Shown in pieces: positions 1 to 10,113 of a stretch of DNA of 64,000 nucleotides. The position numbers and the translations under genes are program-made. The number at the start of each line of letters is the position of its first letter. Position 1 is the first letter of the stretch. The notes beneath the pieces are model-generated. The model searched no databases, was not told the DNA's origin, and saw nothing but the letters and a program-made list of their open reading frames with translations. This DNA comes from RYN-133 sp963754285 (lineage in GTDB: Bacteria > Actinomycetota > Actinomycetes > Mycobacteriales > Jatrophihabitantaceae): positions 744,001 to 808,000 of the forward strand of contig CAVWFN010000007.1 in NCBI GenBank assembly GCA_963754285.1, read 5' to 3'.

Positions 1-354
1 CGCAGCCGGCAGGACGAGCCGCGCGACCGCGCGTCCCGGCCGGATCACGAACAACCCGTCGCGGCGCAGTACCCACGACGACCCGGTGAGCGCAGCGACG
101 TCGAGCACGGGCCCGCGACCCGACAGCGCCGTGCGGAACCCGCTGCCGAGGTCGACCGCGACCTGCGACGGTGCCGCGACTCGCGGTGCGGGTGCCGACT
201 CGGGTCGGCGGGAGGTCACGACCACTGCCGTCGCCACGACGATCGCCACGGCGACGATCCCTACCCACCGGGCTGACACCCTCGGCGGTCGGACACGAAG
301 TTGTTCATCAGCGTCGCCGGCGACGTTGTCTGGGAGGAACTCGATCTCCGGCAT
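1..354 (-). CDS. membrane-anchored protein, N-terminal part (runs off window)
   Basis: Partial gene; its 3' end lies beyond the left edge. The ATG at 354 is 12 bases after the purB stop, so it probably shares purB's transcript. The visible 118 codons begin MPEIEFLPD, then an acidic cytosolic stretch, one membrane segment (about residues 29-47), and an extracytoplasmic part whose phrases (SSWVLRRDG, LFVIRPG) resemble beta-propeller blades. The N-terminus resembles the protein at 1843-2466 (MPVEFIDD) and, in layout, the two propeller-like anchored proteins at 51-54 kb. No enzymatic motif is visible and the family is not recognised. Topology is read from the sequence; the propeller fold is inferred. 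Confidence 0.7.
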   Translation of the reverse strand, partial: MPEIEFLPDNVAGDADEQLRVRPPRVSARWVGIVAVAIVVATAVVVTSRRPESAPAPRVAAPSQVAVDLGSGFRTALSGRGPVLDVAALTGSSWVLRRDGLFVIRPGRAVARLVLPAA

Positions 355-365
355 CGGCGCTGCCG

Positions 366-1808
366 CTACAAGATCGGTTCGGGTTCGTAATCGGTGGCGG
401 ACGGATCGCTGGCGAGCACGTCGTCGATGCGACGCACGACGGCCGCGACCTGGGCACGTGCAGCGCCGGTGAACGTGAGCGGCTCGGCCAGCAGGCCGTC
501 CAGCTCGGCGACACTGAGGCCGAGGCGCGAATCGGTGGCGAGCCGGTCGAACAGGTCGTTGCGGTCAGTGCCCTTCTCACGCATCTCGAGCGCGACGGCA
601 ACGGCGTTCTCCTTGATCGCCTCGTGCGCCTGCTCGCGTCCGCCTCCGGCGCGCACCGCGGCCATGAGCACCTTCGTGGTGGCCAGGAACGGCAAGTAGC
701 GATCGAGCTCGCGTTCGATGACGGCCGGGAACGCACCGAAGTCGTCCAGGACGGTCAGCGTCGTCTCGAGCACCCCGTCGATCGTGAAGAACGCATCAGG
801 CAGCGCGACGCGGCGCACGACCGAGCACGACACGTCACCCTCGTTCCACTGGTCGCCGGCCAGCTCGCCGACCATCGACGCATAGCCGCGCAGCACCACC
901 ATGAACCCGTTCACGCGCTCTGCCGAGCGTGAGTTCATCTTGTGCGGCATCGCGCTCGACCCGACCTGGCCCGGACGGAATCCCTCGGTCACCAACTCGT
1001 TGCCGGCCATCAGCCGGATCGTCGTCGCGAGCGAGGACGGCGCTGCAGCGAGCTGGACGAGCGCGCTGAGCACGTCGAAGTCGAGCGAGCGCGGATACAC
1101 CTGGCCGACGCTGTCGAGCACGCGCTCGAAGCCGAGATGCGTGGCGACCGAGGCTTCGAGCCGCGCGAGCTTGTCGTCATCGCCGTCGAGCAGGTCGAGC
1201 ATGTCCTGGGCAGTGCCGACCGGACCCTTGATGCCGCGCAGCGGGTACCGCGCGATGAGGTCGTCGAGACGGGACAGCGCGACGAGCAACTCGTCGGCCA
1301 CCGTCGCGAACCGCTTTCCCAGCGTGGTCACCTGGGCGGCCACGTTGTGCGAGCGTCCGGCCATGACCTGCGCGTCGTACTCGGCGGCGCGTCTACCCAG
1401 CCGAGCCAGAACGGCCAGGGTCTTGCGGCGCACCACCGCCAGTGACTGGCGCACCTGCAACTGCTCGACGTTCTCGGTGAGGTCGCGGCTGGTCATGCCC
1501 TTGTGGATCTGCTCGTGTCCGGCGAGCGCCGCGAACTCGTCGATGCGCGCCTTCACGTCGTGCCGGGTGACCCGCTCGCGCGCGGCGATGCTCTCGAGAT
1601 CGACCGCGTCGACGCCCCGGTCGACGATGTCCTGATACGCCTCGATGGCGCCGTCCGGCACGGTGACGCCGAGTTCGGCCTGGGCGCGCAGTACGGCCAG
1701 CCACAGCTGACGCTCGACGACGATCTTGTGTGCGGGTGACCAGATCGTCGCCATCGTCGCCGACGCGTAGCGAGCAGCGAGGACGTCCGGGATCACGGGT
1801 TTGGGCAC
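366..1808 (-). CDS. purB: adenylosuccinate lyase
   Basis: Cytosolic enzyme acting twice in purine synthesis: it cleaves SAICAR to AICAR plus fumarate, and adenylosuccinate to AMP plus fumarate. The 480-residue product carries the fumarase/aspartase superfamily signature SSAMPHKMNSRS at about residues 284-295, which supplies the mobile catalytic serine loop. The motifs MTSRDLTENVEQLQ and GRSHNVAAQ take the place of the more usual TSSD and RTHGQ forms. Length is normal for the family. It starts with GTG at 1808. purD and purA lie within 7 kb on the same strand, giving a loose purine cluster, and an anchored protein of unknown function follows 11 bases downstream. Confidence 0.96.
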   Translation of the reverse strand: MPKPVIPDVLAARYASATMATIWSPAHKIVVERQLWLAVLRAQAELGVTVPDGAIEAYQDIVDRGVDAVDLESIAARERVTRHDVKARIDEFAALAGHEQIHKGMTSRDLTENVEQLQVRQSLAVVRRKTLAVLARLGRRAAEYDAQVMAGRSHNVAAQVTTLGKRFATVADELLVALSRLDDLIARYPLRGIKGPVGTAQDMLDLLDGDDDKLARLEASVATHLGFERVLDSVGQVYPRSLDFDVLSALVQLAAAPSSLATTIRLMAGNELVTEGFRPGQVGSSAMPHKMNSRSAERVNGFMVVLRGYASMVGELAGDQWNEGDVSCSVVRRVALPDAFFTIDGVLETTLTVLDDFGAFPAVIERELDRYLPFLATTKVLMAAVRAGGGREQAHEAIKENAVAVALEMREKGTDRNDLFDRLATDSRLGLSVAELDGLLAEPLTFTGAARAQVAAVVRRIDDVLASDPSATDYEPEPIL

Positions 1809-1842
1809 CGTCCCATTGTCCCACCGACTGGCGTTCCGGCGC

Positions 1843-2466
1843 CTAGAGGACGACGTTCAGGCTCACGAAGTCCGCGAGGCTGCGCATCGCGTCGATCGGC
1901 GCGCGGTCGCCGCGTCGGCCCCAGGCGGACACGTTCACCTTCAGCCCGGCGGCCAGCGCCTCGATGCGGGCGACGAGCACCCTGTTGCCGTCGGGCGGCG
2001 TTGCAATCGCGCCGCCGACCTCGGTGCGTAGCGTTGCCTCGACATCGATGCTGAGCCGGTGGTAGCGCCCGCTGATCCCCTCGGAAACGACCTGTCCGCC
2101 CATTCCGCCGCCGCGTGTGCAGCGGTATGCCGTGAGGTTGGCGAGGTCGATTGCCGGCAAGTAGCGCTTCATCGCAGACGCGATCGGGATCATCACCGGA
2201 GCGTCGGTCTGGCATACGAGTATGTCGGTCCCGACTGTCGCAGGCGTGCTGGTTGGGACCAAGGTCGTCGGCACGTCGGTCGGTGAGGTCGACGGCTTCG
2301 ATGCGCCGGTCGTCATGTTGTCAGCCGGGCGGGTGAGCGCCCAGGCGATCACCGCGACCAGGACGAGGGCCGCGGCAGCGAATCGGTAGAGCACGGGCCG
2401 CCGGGGCGGCGGCGCGCTCAGCTCCTCAGCGGCGCCCTCGGCGTCGTCGATGAATTCAACAGGCAT
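1843..2466 (-). CDS. single-pass membrane protein of unknown function
   Basis: A 207-residue protein: acidic N-terminus (MPVEFIDDAEG), one membrane helix at about residues 27-45, a Ser/Thr/Pro linker, and an extracytoplasmic domain with two cysteines (VCQTD and YRCTRGG) that could form a disulfide. The domain has no motif I recognise. ATG at 2466 is preferred over the in-frame GTG three bases upstream, because MP-EF also begins the protein at 1-354. It lies between purD and purB on their strand, 34 bases after purD's stop and 34 bases before purB's start. Its order and direction fit one transcript, but nothing links it to purine metabolism. Confidence 0.75.
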   Translation of the reverse strand: MPVEFIDDAEGAAEELSAPPPRRPVLYRFAAAALVLVAVIAWALTRPADNMTTGASKPSTSPTDVPTTLVPTSTPATVGTDILVCQTDAPVMIPIASAMKRYLPAIDLANLTAYRCTRGGGMGGQVVSEGISGRYHRLSIDVEATLRTEVGGAIATPPDGNRVLVARIEALAAGLKVNVSAWGRRGDRAPIDAMRSLADFVSLNVVL

Positions 2467-2499
2467 CACATCGAACGGTAGCCGTGCGTGGTGACGGGG

Positions 2500-3735
2500 T
2501 CAGAGCGTGATCGTGCCGGCGACGGCGCGCGCTGCGATGTCCGAGCGCCGCTGGCCGTGCGGCAGGTCGACGGTTGCAGCCAGCGCGTATGCGGCGTCGC
2601 GGGCGTCGGCAAGGGTCGGGCCGGTCGCCGTCACCGACAGCACCCGGCCGCCGCTGGAGACGATCGCCCCGTCGTCGCGGCGCCGGGTGCCGGCGTGGAT
2701 CACACCGTCCTGCTCGGCTCCGGTGATGACATCGCCGCCACGCGGGGTGCCCGGGTAGCCGGCCGCGGCGAGTACCACCGTCACCGCGCTGCCCGCACGC
2801 CAGCGCAGCTGCGGGGGTGTGCCGCCGACGGCGGACCAGCGCAGCACTGTCGCGAGCGGTGTGTCGAGTAGAGCCAGCACCACCTGGGTCTCCGGATCGC
2901 CGAAGCGCGCGTTGAACTCGACGACGCGCAGCCCGCGCGAGGTCGCTGCCAGACCGATGTAGAGCAGGCCGGCGAACGGCGTCCCGCGCCTGCGCATTTC
3001 GTCGATCGTCGGCTGCGCAACCTCGCGCACGACCTGATCGGTGAAGCCGTCCGGCAGCCAGTCGAGCGGTGCGTAGGCGCCCATGCCGCCGGTGTTAGGT
3101 CCGGTGTCGTCGTCGCCGATGCGCTTGAAGTCCTGCGCCGGGACGAGTGGGACGACGCCCGTGCCGTCGGTGACGCAGAACAGCGACACCTCGGGGCCGT
3201 CGAGGAACTCCTCGATCACGACCCGGTCGCACGAGGCGGCGTGTGCCAACGCGTCGGCTCGGTCGTCGGTGACGACAACGCCCTTGCCCGCCGCGAGCCC
3301 GTCGTCCTTGACGACGTAGGGCGCTCCGAACTCGTCGAGTGCCGCCTCGGCCTCGGCGGCCGTGGTGCACACCCGCGCCCGCGCGGTGGGCACGCCGGCC
3401 GCCGCCATCACATCCTTCGCGAACGCCTTGCTGCCCTCGAGCTGCGCCGCTTCCCGGGAGGGTCCGAAGCAGTCGATACCGCGCTCGCGCACCGCGTCGG
3501 CGACGCCGGCGACGAGCGGCGCCTCGGGGCCGATCACGACCAGGTCGGCCTGCACCACCTGGGCGAGGTCGGCCACGGCCGTCCCGTCGGTCGCGTCGAC
3601 ACCGCGCTGCTCGGCCACCGCTGCGGTGCCTGCATTGCCGGGTGCGCAGACCAGCGCGGTCACTTCGGGGTCGTGGGCGAGCGCGAGGCACAGCGCGTGC
3701 TCGCGGGCCCCGGACCCGATCACCAGCACACGCAC
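2500..3735 (-). CDS. purD: phosphoribosylamine-glycine ligase (GAR synthetase)
   Basis: ATP-grasp ligase joining 5-phosphoribosylamine to glycine, the second step of IMP synthesis. The frame is open further upstream, but the family N-terminus VRVLVIGSGAREHAL starts at the GTG at 3735, and the extra upstream residues are the shadow of the PQQ gene. Product 411 residues, close to the usual 420-430. Visible motifs are the N-terminal dinucleotide-like loop GSGAREHA, CAPGNAGTA, the ATP-grasp segment EEFLDGPEVSLF, and NTGGMGAYAP followed by FNARFGDPETQVVL, which provide metal and phosphate contacts. The PQQ gene upstream ends 22 bases before this start. Confidence 0.96.
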   Translation of the reverse strand: MRVLVIGSGAREHALCLALAHDPEVTALVCAPGNAGTAAVAEQRGVDATDGTAVADLAQVVQADLVVIGPEAPLVAGVADAVRERGIDCFGPSREAAQLEGSKAFAKDVMAAAGVPTARARVCTTAAEAEAALDEFGAPYVVKDDGLAAGKGVVVTDDRADALAHAASCDRVVIEEFLDGPEVSLFCVTDGTGVVPLVPAQDFKRIGDDDTGPNTGGMGAYAPLDWLPDGFTDQVVREVAQPTIDEMRRRGTPFAGLLYIGLAATSRGLRVVEFNARFGDPETQVVLALLDTPLATVLRWSAVGGTPPQLRWRAGSAVTVVLAAAGYPGTPRGGDVITGAEQDGVIHAGTRRRDDGAIVSSGGRVLSVTATGPTLADARDAAYALAATVDLPHGQRRSDIAARAVAGTITL

Positions 3736-3757
3736 GCCCGCGAGCCTAACGACCCAT

Positions 3758-5182
3758 TCAGGAGGTGCGGACGATGACCAGCCCGGCCTCGGTCGGGACG
3801 AGGACATCCCGCCCGTACAGCGCCGGCGTGGCGAACCGCGTGACCGGTCCGACCGGCACGCGCTCGAGCGTCTGACCGGTGTCCGGGTCGAGGGCGTGCA
3901 GCACGCCGGCCGAGACGTCCAGCGACCACACCCGGCCGCCGCCCACGACCGGCGAGCCGTTGGGCGTGGCTTTCCAGAGGATCTGCAACACCCCGCGATC
4001 GATCTGCACGGCACGATCACCGTCGGTGCAGGGCACGATCACGACGTCGCTGAGCACCGCGGTGCCACCGTAGGACGGGCACAGCTGCGCCTTGCTGATC
4101 TCGCCGCCGATGCCGCCGAGGTGCTGCTGGTCGAGCACGTACGCAGTGCCGGACTTGCCGTCGGCGAACACCCACTGGGTGCCGATCAGGGCCGGGCCCT
4201 GCGAGCCCAGATCGAGGTCGGCGGCGTTGTCAGCGGCCCAGGTCGAGGGCGAGAACGAGTCGACGAGCTTGCCGTCGGGGCTGATCTCGAGCACCGAGTC
4301 GCTGTAGTCGTACCGGTCGCCCTGTTCCGACGCGCCGTTGCCGACCTCGACGACCAGGTTCCCGGCCGCGTCGACGCCCGGACCGGGCGGCGTCCAGATG
4401 CCGGCCTCGCGGGCCGTCGGGACGGTGTAGGTGATCGGTGCACCAGTCCCGTCGAGGCGGAACCCGACGAGGCGTCCCTTGTAGCCGCCGCAGTCGCCGT
4501 CGAGCCCACCGAAGGGCACCCACACCCGACCGCCGTCGACGGCGAGCGCGCCGCGTTCCTGCATCGCGCGGGTCTCGACTCCGGGCAGGTCGAGGCTGCG
4601 GCGCCAGCGGATCGCGCCGGTCCCGAGGTCGAGCGCGACCAACTCGTGGCGCGGGGGCGATCCGTACTCGGGGGCGACGTAGACCACGCCGCCACTGACG
4701 ACCGGCGTGCCGGTGATGCCGAGCGGGTCGATGTTGCCGCACGGCAACTGATCGCTCGGCGCAGGTTGGGCGAACTGCTGCTCCCACAGCCTGCGTCCGG
4801 ACAGGTCGAACGCGTACACGCGATTGCCCTCGGTCGCTGCGATCACCCTGCCGCCGACCACGACCGGCGAGGCGTACATCGCCCCGTTCAGCTTCAGATC
4901 GGCGACGATGCGCAGCCGACCGCGCACCGTCGGCATGTCCGGCGACACCCCGTTGCGGTCGGGCGTCCCGTGATAGGTCGGCCAGTCGGCGAAAGCTGCC
5001 CGCTGCCCTTGCGTCGGGCCCGCCTGGCTCGGGCCGGCCTGCGTCGGGCCGGCCTCGGACGAGCCGCTCGTGACGGGTGCCGGTGCACTGCCCGGCGTGG
5101 TCGCGGCGTCCGTCCCGCCGCCGCTGCTCGGGCAGCCGGCAAGCAGCAGCGCCGCGGCGGCGACGGCGATCGCGACCCGCAT
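3758..5182 (-). CDS. PQQ-type beta-propeller lipoprotein
   Basis: Secreted 474-residue lipoprotein. The ATG at 5182 gives a signal peptide MRVAIAVAAAALLLAG followed by Cys (lipobox LLLAGC), then a Gly/Ser/Thr/Pro linker. The remainder is repeating blades of the quinoprotein-like beta-propeller type (YASPVVVGGRVIAATEGNRVYAFD, PVVGGGRVWSLD). No quinone ligands can be assigned, so this is more likely a binding or scaffold propeller than a dehydrogenase. It is a close paralogue of the next gene upstream (5194-6576): both carry LPCG-x-I-x-PLGITGTP, ETRAMQERGAL and STWA-x-DN, and only 11 bases separate them, indicating tandem duplication within one operon. Confidence 0.85.
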   Translation of the reverse strand: MRVAIAVAAAALLLAGCPSSGGGTDAATTPGSAPAPVTSGSSEAGPTQAGPSQAGPTQGQRAAFADWPTYHGTPDRNGVSPDMPTVRGRLRIVADLKLNGAMYASPVVVGGRVIAATEGNRVYAFDLSGRRLWEQQFAQPAPSDQLPCGNIDPLGITGTPVVSGGVVYVAPEYGSPPRHELVALDLGTGAIRWRRSLDLPGVETRAMQERGALAVDGGRVWVPFGGLDGDCGGYKGRLVGFRLDGTGAPITYTVPTAREAGIWTPPGPGVDAAGNLVVEVGNGASEQGDRYDYSDSVLEISPDGKLVDSFSPSTWAADNAADLDLGSQGPALIGTQWVFADGKSGTAYVLDQQHLGGIGGEISKAQLCPSYGGTAVLSDVVIVPCTDGDRAVQIDRGVLQILWKATPNGSPVVGGGRVWSLDVSAGVLHALDPDTGQTLERVPVGPVTRFATPALYGRDVLVPTEAGLVIVRTS

Positions 5183-5193
5183 GCGCGTGGCCG

Positions 5194-6576
5194 TCAGTAG
5201 CGCAGGATGGTGAGACCCGAGGTCGTCCCGACCAGGATCCGCCGTCCCGACAGAGCCGGCGTCGCGAAGCGGGTCACCGACCCCACCGACACCGAAGCTC
5301 GGTTGCCGCCGTGGGCCAGGCCGAGTCCGTGCAGCACGCCAGCGCCGGTGTCGAGCGCCCACACCACACCGCCGCCGATCACCGGCGCTCCCGTGACCGA
5401 CGAGGACGCGTGCCAGAGCACGTGCATGCGGCCGTTGCGTCCGATGCGCACCGCGCGCACACCGTCTGTGCACGGCACGTAGACGACGCCGCTACGCACC
5501 GCTGTGCCGCCGAAGGACATGCACAACGACTGCCGGTCGACCGCCCCGCCGATTCCGCCCAGATGCCCTAGCCGCAGCACGTACGCATTGCCGGACTTGC
5601 CTGCGCTGAACACCCATTTGTTCGACACGAGCGCCGGGCCTTGCGAGCCGAGGTCGAGATCGGACTCGTTGTCGCTCGCCCAGGTCGACGGCGAGAACGA
5701 GTCGAGCAGCTTTGCCCGCGTGCTCAGCTGCAACACCGAGTCGCTGTGGTCATACGGGTCACCGGGACCGGAAGCGCCGTTGCCGACCGAGACAAACAGG
5801 TTCCCTGACGGTCCGACAGTCGGTCCCGGGGGCGTCCAGATGCCTGCCTCGCGGGCAGTCGGGACGGTGTAGCTCACCGCGGCGCCGCGGCCGGTGAGCG
5901 GCCAACCGACGACGCGGCCCTTGTAGCCGGCGCAGTCGCCGGCGAGGCCGCCGAACGGCGTCCACACGCGGCCGCCGGAGATCGTGAGTGCACCGCGTTC
6001 TTGCATGGCGCGGGTCTCGACACCCTTGAAGTCGAGCGTGCGCTTGGAGGCGATGCGGCCGTTGCCGACACGCAGAGCGAACAGCCGGTGCCGTACCGGG
6101 CTGGCGAATTCGGCGGCGAAGTAAACGAGGCCCGTGCGGGACGAGTAGATCGGGGTGCCGGTGATTCCCAGCGGGAAGATGTCACCGCAGGGCAGCTGCG
6201 ACTGCGGCGCAGGGGTGCCGAGGTGATGCTTCCAGACGAGGCGGTTGCTCGGGCCGAACGCGTACGCGGTGTCGTTCTCGGTCACCACGATCGTCAGGCC
6301 GCGCGCCACGATCGGCGATGCGTAGACAGCCCCGTCCAGCGTGATCCGCCGTGCGACGTGCAGGCCGCCGCGATAGGCGGGCATGGACGTGCTGAGTCCG
6401 GTGCGCAGCACGTTGCCGTGATAGGTCGTCCAGTCTGTCGCCGGCCTGTGCGCGGCGCGAGCGGGTGTGCCTGCCGCAGCAGGTCCGGCAACGCCGACCA
6501 ATGCGGTGGCGAGCGCGGTGAGTGTGACAACGACTGCGGCAAATGTCCGGCGGGGCATCTTCGCAGTGTGCGGCAT
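5194..6576 (-). CDS. secreted PQQ-type beta-propeller protein
   Basis: Paralogue of the preceding propeller but without a lipobox. The N-terminus has basic residues (MPRR), a hydrophobic core (TFAAVVVTLTALATALVGVAG) and an AxA-like cleavage region, so it should be exported and released. The blades repeat phrases such as YASPIVARG, FGGLAGDCAGYKGR and PALSGRRILVGTT. Three in-frame ATGs exist (6594, 6576, 6558). The first overlaps the start codon of the divergent nitroreductase gene, so 6576 is chosen and 6558 is equally possible. No catalytic residue can be assigned. It is the first gene of a run continuing through the lipoprotein and purD. Confidence 0.83.
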   Translation of the reverse strand: MPHTAKMPRRTFAAVVVTLTALATALVGVAGPAAAGTPARAAHRPATDWTTYHGNVLRTGLSTSMPAYRGGLHVARRITLDGAVYASPIVARGLTIVVTENDTAYAFGPSNRLVWKHHLGTPAPQSQLPCGDIFPLGITGTPIYSSRTGLVYFAAEFASPVRHRLFALRVGNGRIASKRTLDFKGVETRAMQERGALTISGGRVWTPFGGLAGDCAGYKGRVVGWPLTGRGAAVSYTVPTAREAGIWTPPGPTVGPSGNLFVSVGNGASGPGDPYDHSDSVLQLSTRAKLLDSFSPSTWASDNESDLDLGSQGPALVSNKWVFSAGKSGNAYVLRLGHLGGIGGAVDRQSLCMSFGGTAVRSGVVYVPCTDGVRAVRIGRNGRMHVLWHASSSVTGAPVIGGGVVWALDTGAGVLHGLGLAHGGNRASVSVGSVTRFATPALSGRRILVGTTSGLTILRY

Positions 6577-6592
6577 CGTTACGGTCGACACC

Positions 6593-7234
6593 ATGGCCTT
6601 GCTCGATCTCGATCCCGATCAGTTACTGTCCACCACCCGCACGGTGCGCAAGCGGCTCGACTTCGAGCGCCCCGTGGCCGACGATCTGATCCGCGAATGC
6701 GTGCGGCTCGCGCTGCAGGCACCGTCGGGCGGCAACAACGTGACGATGCGCTTCATCGTCGTCCGCGATCCCGACCTGCGCCGTGGCATCGGCGACATCT
6801 ATCGCGAGTGCTGGGCGGTCTACCGCGAGTCACGCGGATATCTCGGCAACGCCGTCCGCACCGACGCCGGCGCGCAGACTCAGCAGGATCGTGTGCGCGA
6901 TTCGGCCGAGTATCTCGGCGAGCACATGGGCGATGCGCCGGCACTCATCCTCGCCGCCAACACCGGGCCGAACCGCAAGGCGGCCGAGGGCGGCCTGGGC
7001 AATGTGCTGCCCGGCATGTGGAGCCTCATGCTCGCCGCCCGCGCCCGCGGTCTCGGGACGGCCTGGACGACCGTGCACCGCATCAAGGAGCAGCGGGTTG
7101 CCGAGTTGCTCGGCGTCCCGTTCGAGACTGTCGCGCTACCGGTACTCGCGCCGATCGCCTACACGAAAGGCACCGACTTCAAGCCCGCGGCACGTCCCGA
7201 GCCGGACGAGGTCATCCACTGGGACCGCTGGTAG
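6593..7234 (+). CDS. nitroreductase-family flavoprotein
   Basis: A 213-residue protein of the NfsA/FRP-like nitroreductase fold, FMN-dependent and using NAD(P)H. Family features: the N-terminal TVRKRLDFERPV with RRSxR-like FMN phosphate contacts, LALQAPSGGNN (substrate/FMN loop), and the C-terminal LAARARGLGTAWTTVH-type helix. ATG at 6593 begins MALLDLDPD. The longer upstream frame only covers the signal-peptide shadow of the opposite gene. Its start nearly abuts that of the divergent propeller gene, so the promoters must overlap. The substrate cannot be told; it converges on purA with a 12-base gap. Confidence 0.88.
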   Translation: MALLDLDPDQLLSTTRTVRKRLDFERPVADDLIRECVRLALQAPSGGNNVTMRFIVVRDPDLRRGIGDIYRECWAVYRESRGYLGNAVRTDAGAQTQQDRVRDSAEYLGEHMGDAPALILAANTGPNRKAAEGGLGNVLPGMWSLMLAARARGLGTAWTTVHRIKEQRVAELLGVPFETVALPVLAPIAYTKGTDFKPAARPEPDEVIHWDRW

Positions 7235-7246
7235 CCGACTCGGTCG

Positions 7247-8533
<1,287 letters not shown>

Positions 8534-8592
8534 CGATTCACCTCGTGAAGATTTGCGGCCCCGAGCAGGGTAGTCGACCTATCGTTGCTGCC

Positions 8593-9849
8593 GTGAATTC
8601 TGCGGTGACCGTGGCCGGTCGTTCGCTCGACCGCGAGGCGCTCGAGGGTGCCGCGGCGGCCGTAGGTGCGCGCGTGCACGGGGCCGGACGGATCGCCGTC
8701 ACCGCGACGGCGACGCTGGAAACAGTCGTGGCGATTCTCGGTTGCCTGCGCGCGGGCGTCGTCGCCGTGCCCGTGCCGCCGGACGCCGGGCCGCGCGAAC
8801 GCGATCACATCCTGCGCGACTCCGGCGCGGTCGAGTGCCCGCCGGTCGACGTCGCCGAGCGCAGCGATCGCCGGTGGCCCGAGCCGTCCGGCCCGGCGCT
8901 GGTGATGTACACGAGCGGGACGACCGGGCCGCCGAAGGGAGCCGTGCTGTCGCACGCGGCGATCAACGCCGGCCTGGACGGGCTGGCCGACGCGTGGCAG
9001 TGGAGCGCTGACGACGTGCTTGCACATGGGCTGCCGCTGTTCCACGTGCACGGCCTCGTGCTCGGGGTGCTCGGCCCACTGCGGATCGGGAGTCCGCTCG
9101 TCCACACCGGCAGGCCGACGCCACAGGCGTATGCGCAGGCACAGGCGTCGCTGTACTTCGGGGTGCCGACCGTGTGGGGTCGTGTTGCAGCCGATCCGCA
9201 GTGCGCGCAGGCCCTGCGCGGGGCCCGGTTGCTGGTGTCGGGCAGCGCGGGGCTGCCGCGCACGGTGTTCGACGACCTGGCCGCGCTGGCCGGGCAGGGA
9301 CCGCTCGAGAGATACGGAATGACCGAAACGTTGATCACGCTGGCGGCGCGCGCGGACGGGCCACGCCGTCCCGGTCTGGTCGGGACGCCGATCCGCGGCG
9401 TCGAGGCGCGGTTGGTCGGCGACGGCGAGCTCGAGGTGCGCGGAGCGACGCTGTTCGACGGCTACCTCAACCGTGCGCCCGCGGTGACCGCGCAGGGCTG
9501 GTTCTCGACCGGCGACACCGCCGAGCTCGACCCCGACGGCTACCGCATCCTCGGCCGGACGAAGGACGACCTGATCAAGAGCGGCGGCTACCGGATCGGC
9601 GCCGGCGAGGTCGAGGCGGCGCTGCTCGGCCATCCGTCCGTGCACGAAGCCGCGGTGATCGGCGTGCCCGACGACGATCTCGGCCAGCGCGTCGTCGCCT
9701 ACGTGGTCGGGACGGATGTCGACGGGGCCGTCCTCGTCGATCATGTGGCGCGCGAGCTGTCAGCGCACAAGCGCCCCCGCGAGGTGCGCGTGGTCGACGA
9801 ACTCCCGCGCAACCCGATGGGCAAGGTCCTCAAGAACCGGCTGGGCTGA
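8593..9849 (+). CDS. acyl-CoA synthetase / AMP-dependent ligase
   Basis: Adenylate-forming enzyme of the ANL superfamily, about 418 residues and so shorter than typical FadD proteins (about 500 or more). The P-loop-like motif VMYTSGTTGPPKGAVLSH is near residue 106. Later come YGMTETL, the STGDTAELDPDGY segment with the hinge aspartate, ILGRTKDDLIKSGGYRI, and the C-terminal catalytic lysine region NPMGKVLKNRLG. The frame is open from 8476, but upstream codons mirror purA, and GTG at 8593 gives VNSAVTVAGRSLDR, a natural start. The substrate (fatty or aryl acid) cannot be read from sequence. It reads towards the tandem repeat at 9986-10111. Confidence 0.88.
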   Translation: MNSAVTVAGRSLDREALEGAAAAVGARVHGAGRIAVTATATLETVVAILGCLRAGVVAVPVPPDAGPRERDHILRDSGAVECPPVDVAERSDRRWPEPSGPALVMYTSGTTGPPKGAVLSHAAINAGLDGLADAWQWSADDVLAHGLPLFHVHGLVLGVLGPLRIGSPLVHTGRPTPQAYAQAQASLYFGVPTVWGRVAADPQCAQALRGARLLVSGSAGLPRTVFDDLAALAGQGPLERYGMTETLITLAARADGPRRPGLVGTPIRGVEARLVGDGELEVRGATLFDGYLNRAPAVTAQGWFSTGDTAELDPDGYRILGRTKDDLIKSGGYRIGAGEVEAALLGHPSVHEAAVIGVPDDDLGQRVVAYVVGTDVDGAVLVDHVARELSAHKRPREVRVVDELPRNPMGKVLKNRLG

Positions 9850-9985
9850 TCACGTTGTGGCCCCCGGCGCGGCCAACAGGCGGCAGGCAACCGGATCAGT
9901 GATGCACCACGTGACTCCGGGGTCACTGCCCGGATCAGTGATGCACTTTGCACCCAGCAATGTCGCCAGCACCCGCCCATACGGG

Positions 9986-10111
9986 CGCCCGGACGACGTT
10001 GCCGGGTGCAAAGTCGGCGCCCGGACGACGTGCCGGGTGCAAAGTCGGCGCCCGGACGACGTTGCCGGGTGCAAAGTCGGCGCCCGGCGACGGTGCCGAA
10101 TGCAAAGTCGG
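9986..10111. repeat. four-unit tandem repeat of 31-32 bp
   Basis: Four head-to-tail units at about 9986-10017, 10018-10048, 10049-10080 and 10081-10111. Units 1 and 3 match; unit 2 lacks one T; unit 4 is degenerate. Each of the first three contains a short inverted repeat (CCCGG...CCGGG) able to form a small hairpin, followed by TGCAAAGTCGG. Just upstream the motif GATCAGTGATGCAC occurs twice (about 9895 and 9933), and TTTGCACCC at about 9947 is the reverse complement of the repeat's GGGTGCAAA. The array lies between the convergent 3' ends of the acyl-CoA synthetase and DUF3151 genes. The 264-base gap holds no credible gene. Confidence 0.85.
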
Positions 10112-10113
10112 GA

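Noticed and set aside
9986..10111. CRISPR array
   Set aside because: The units are contiguous and the segments between hairpins are the same in each unit, so there are no variable spacers.
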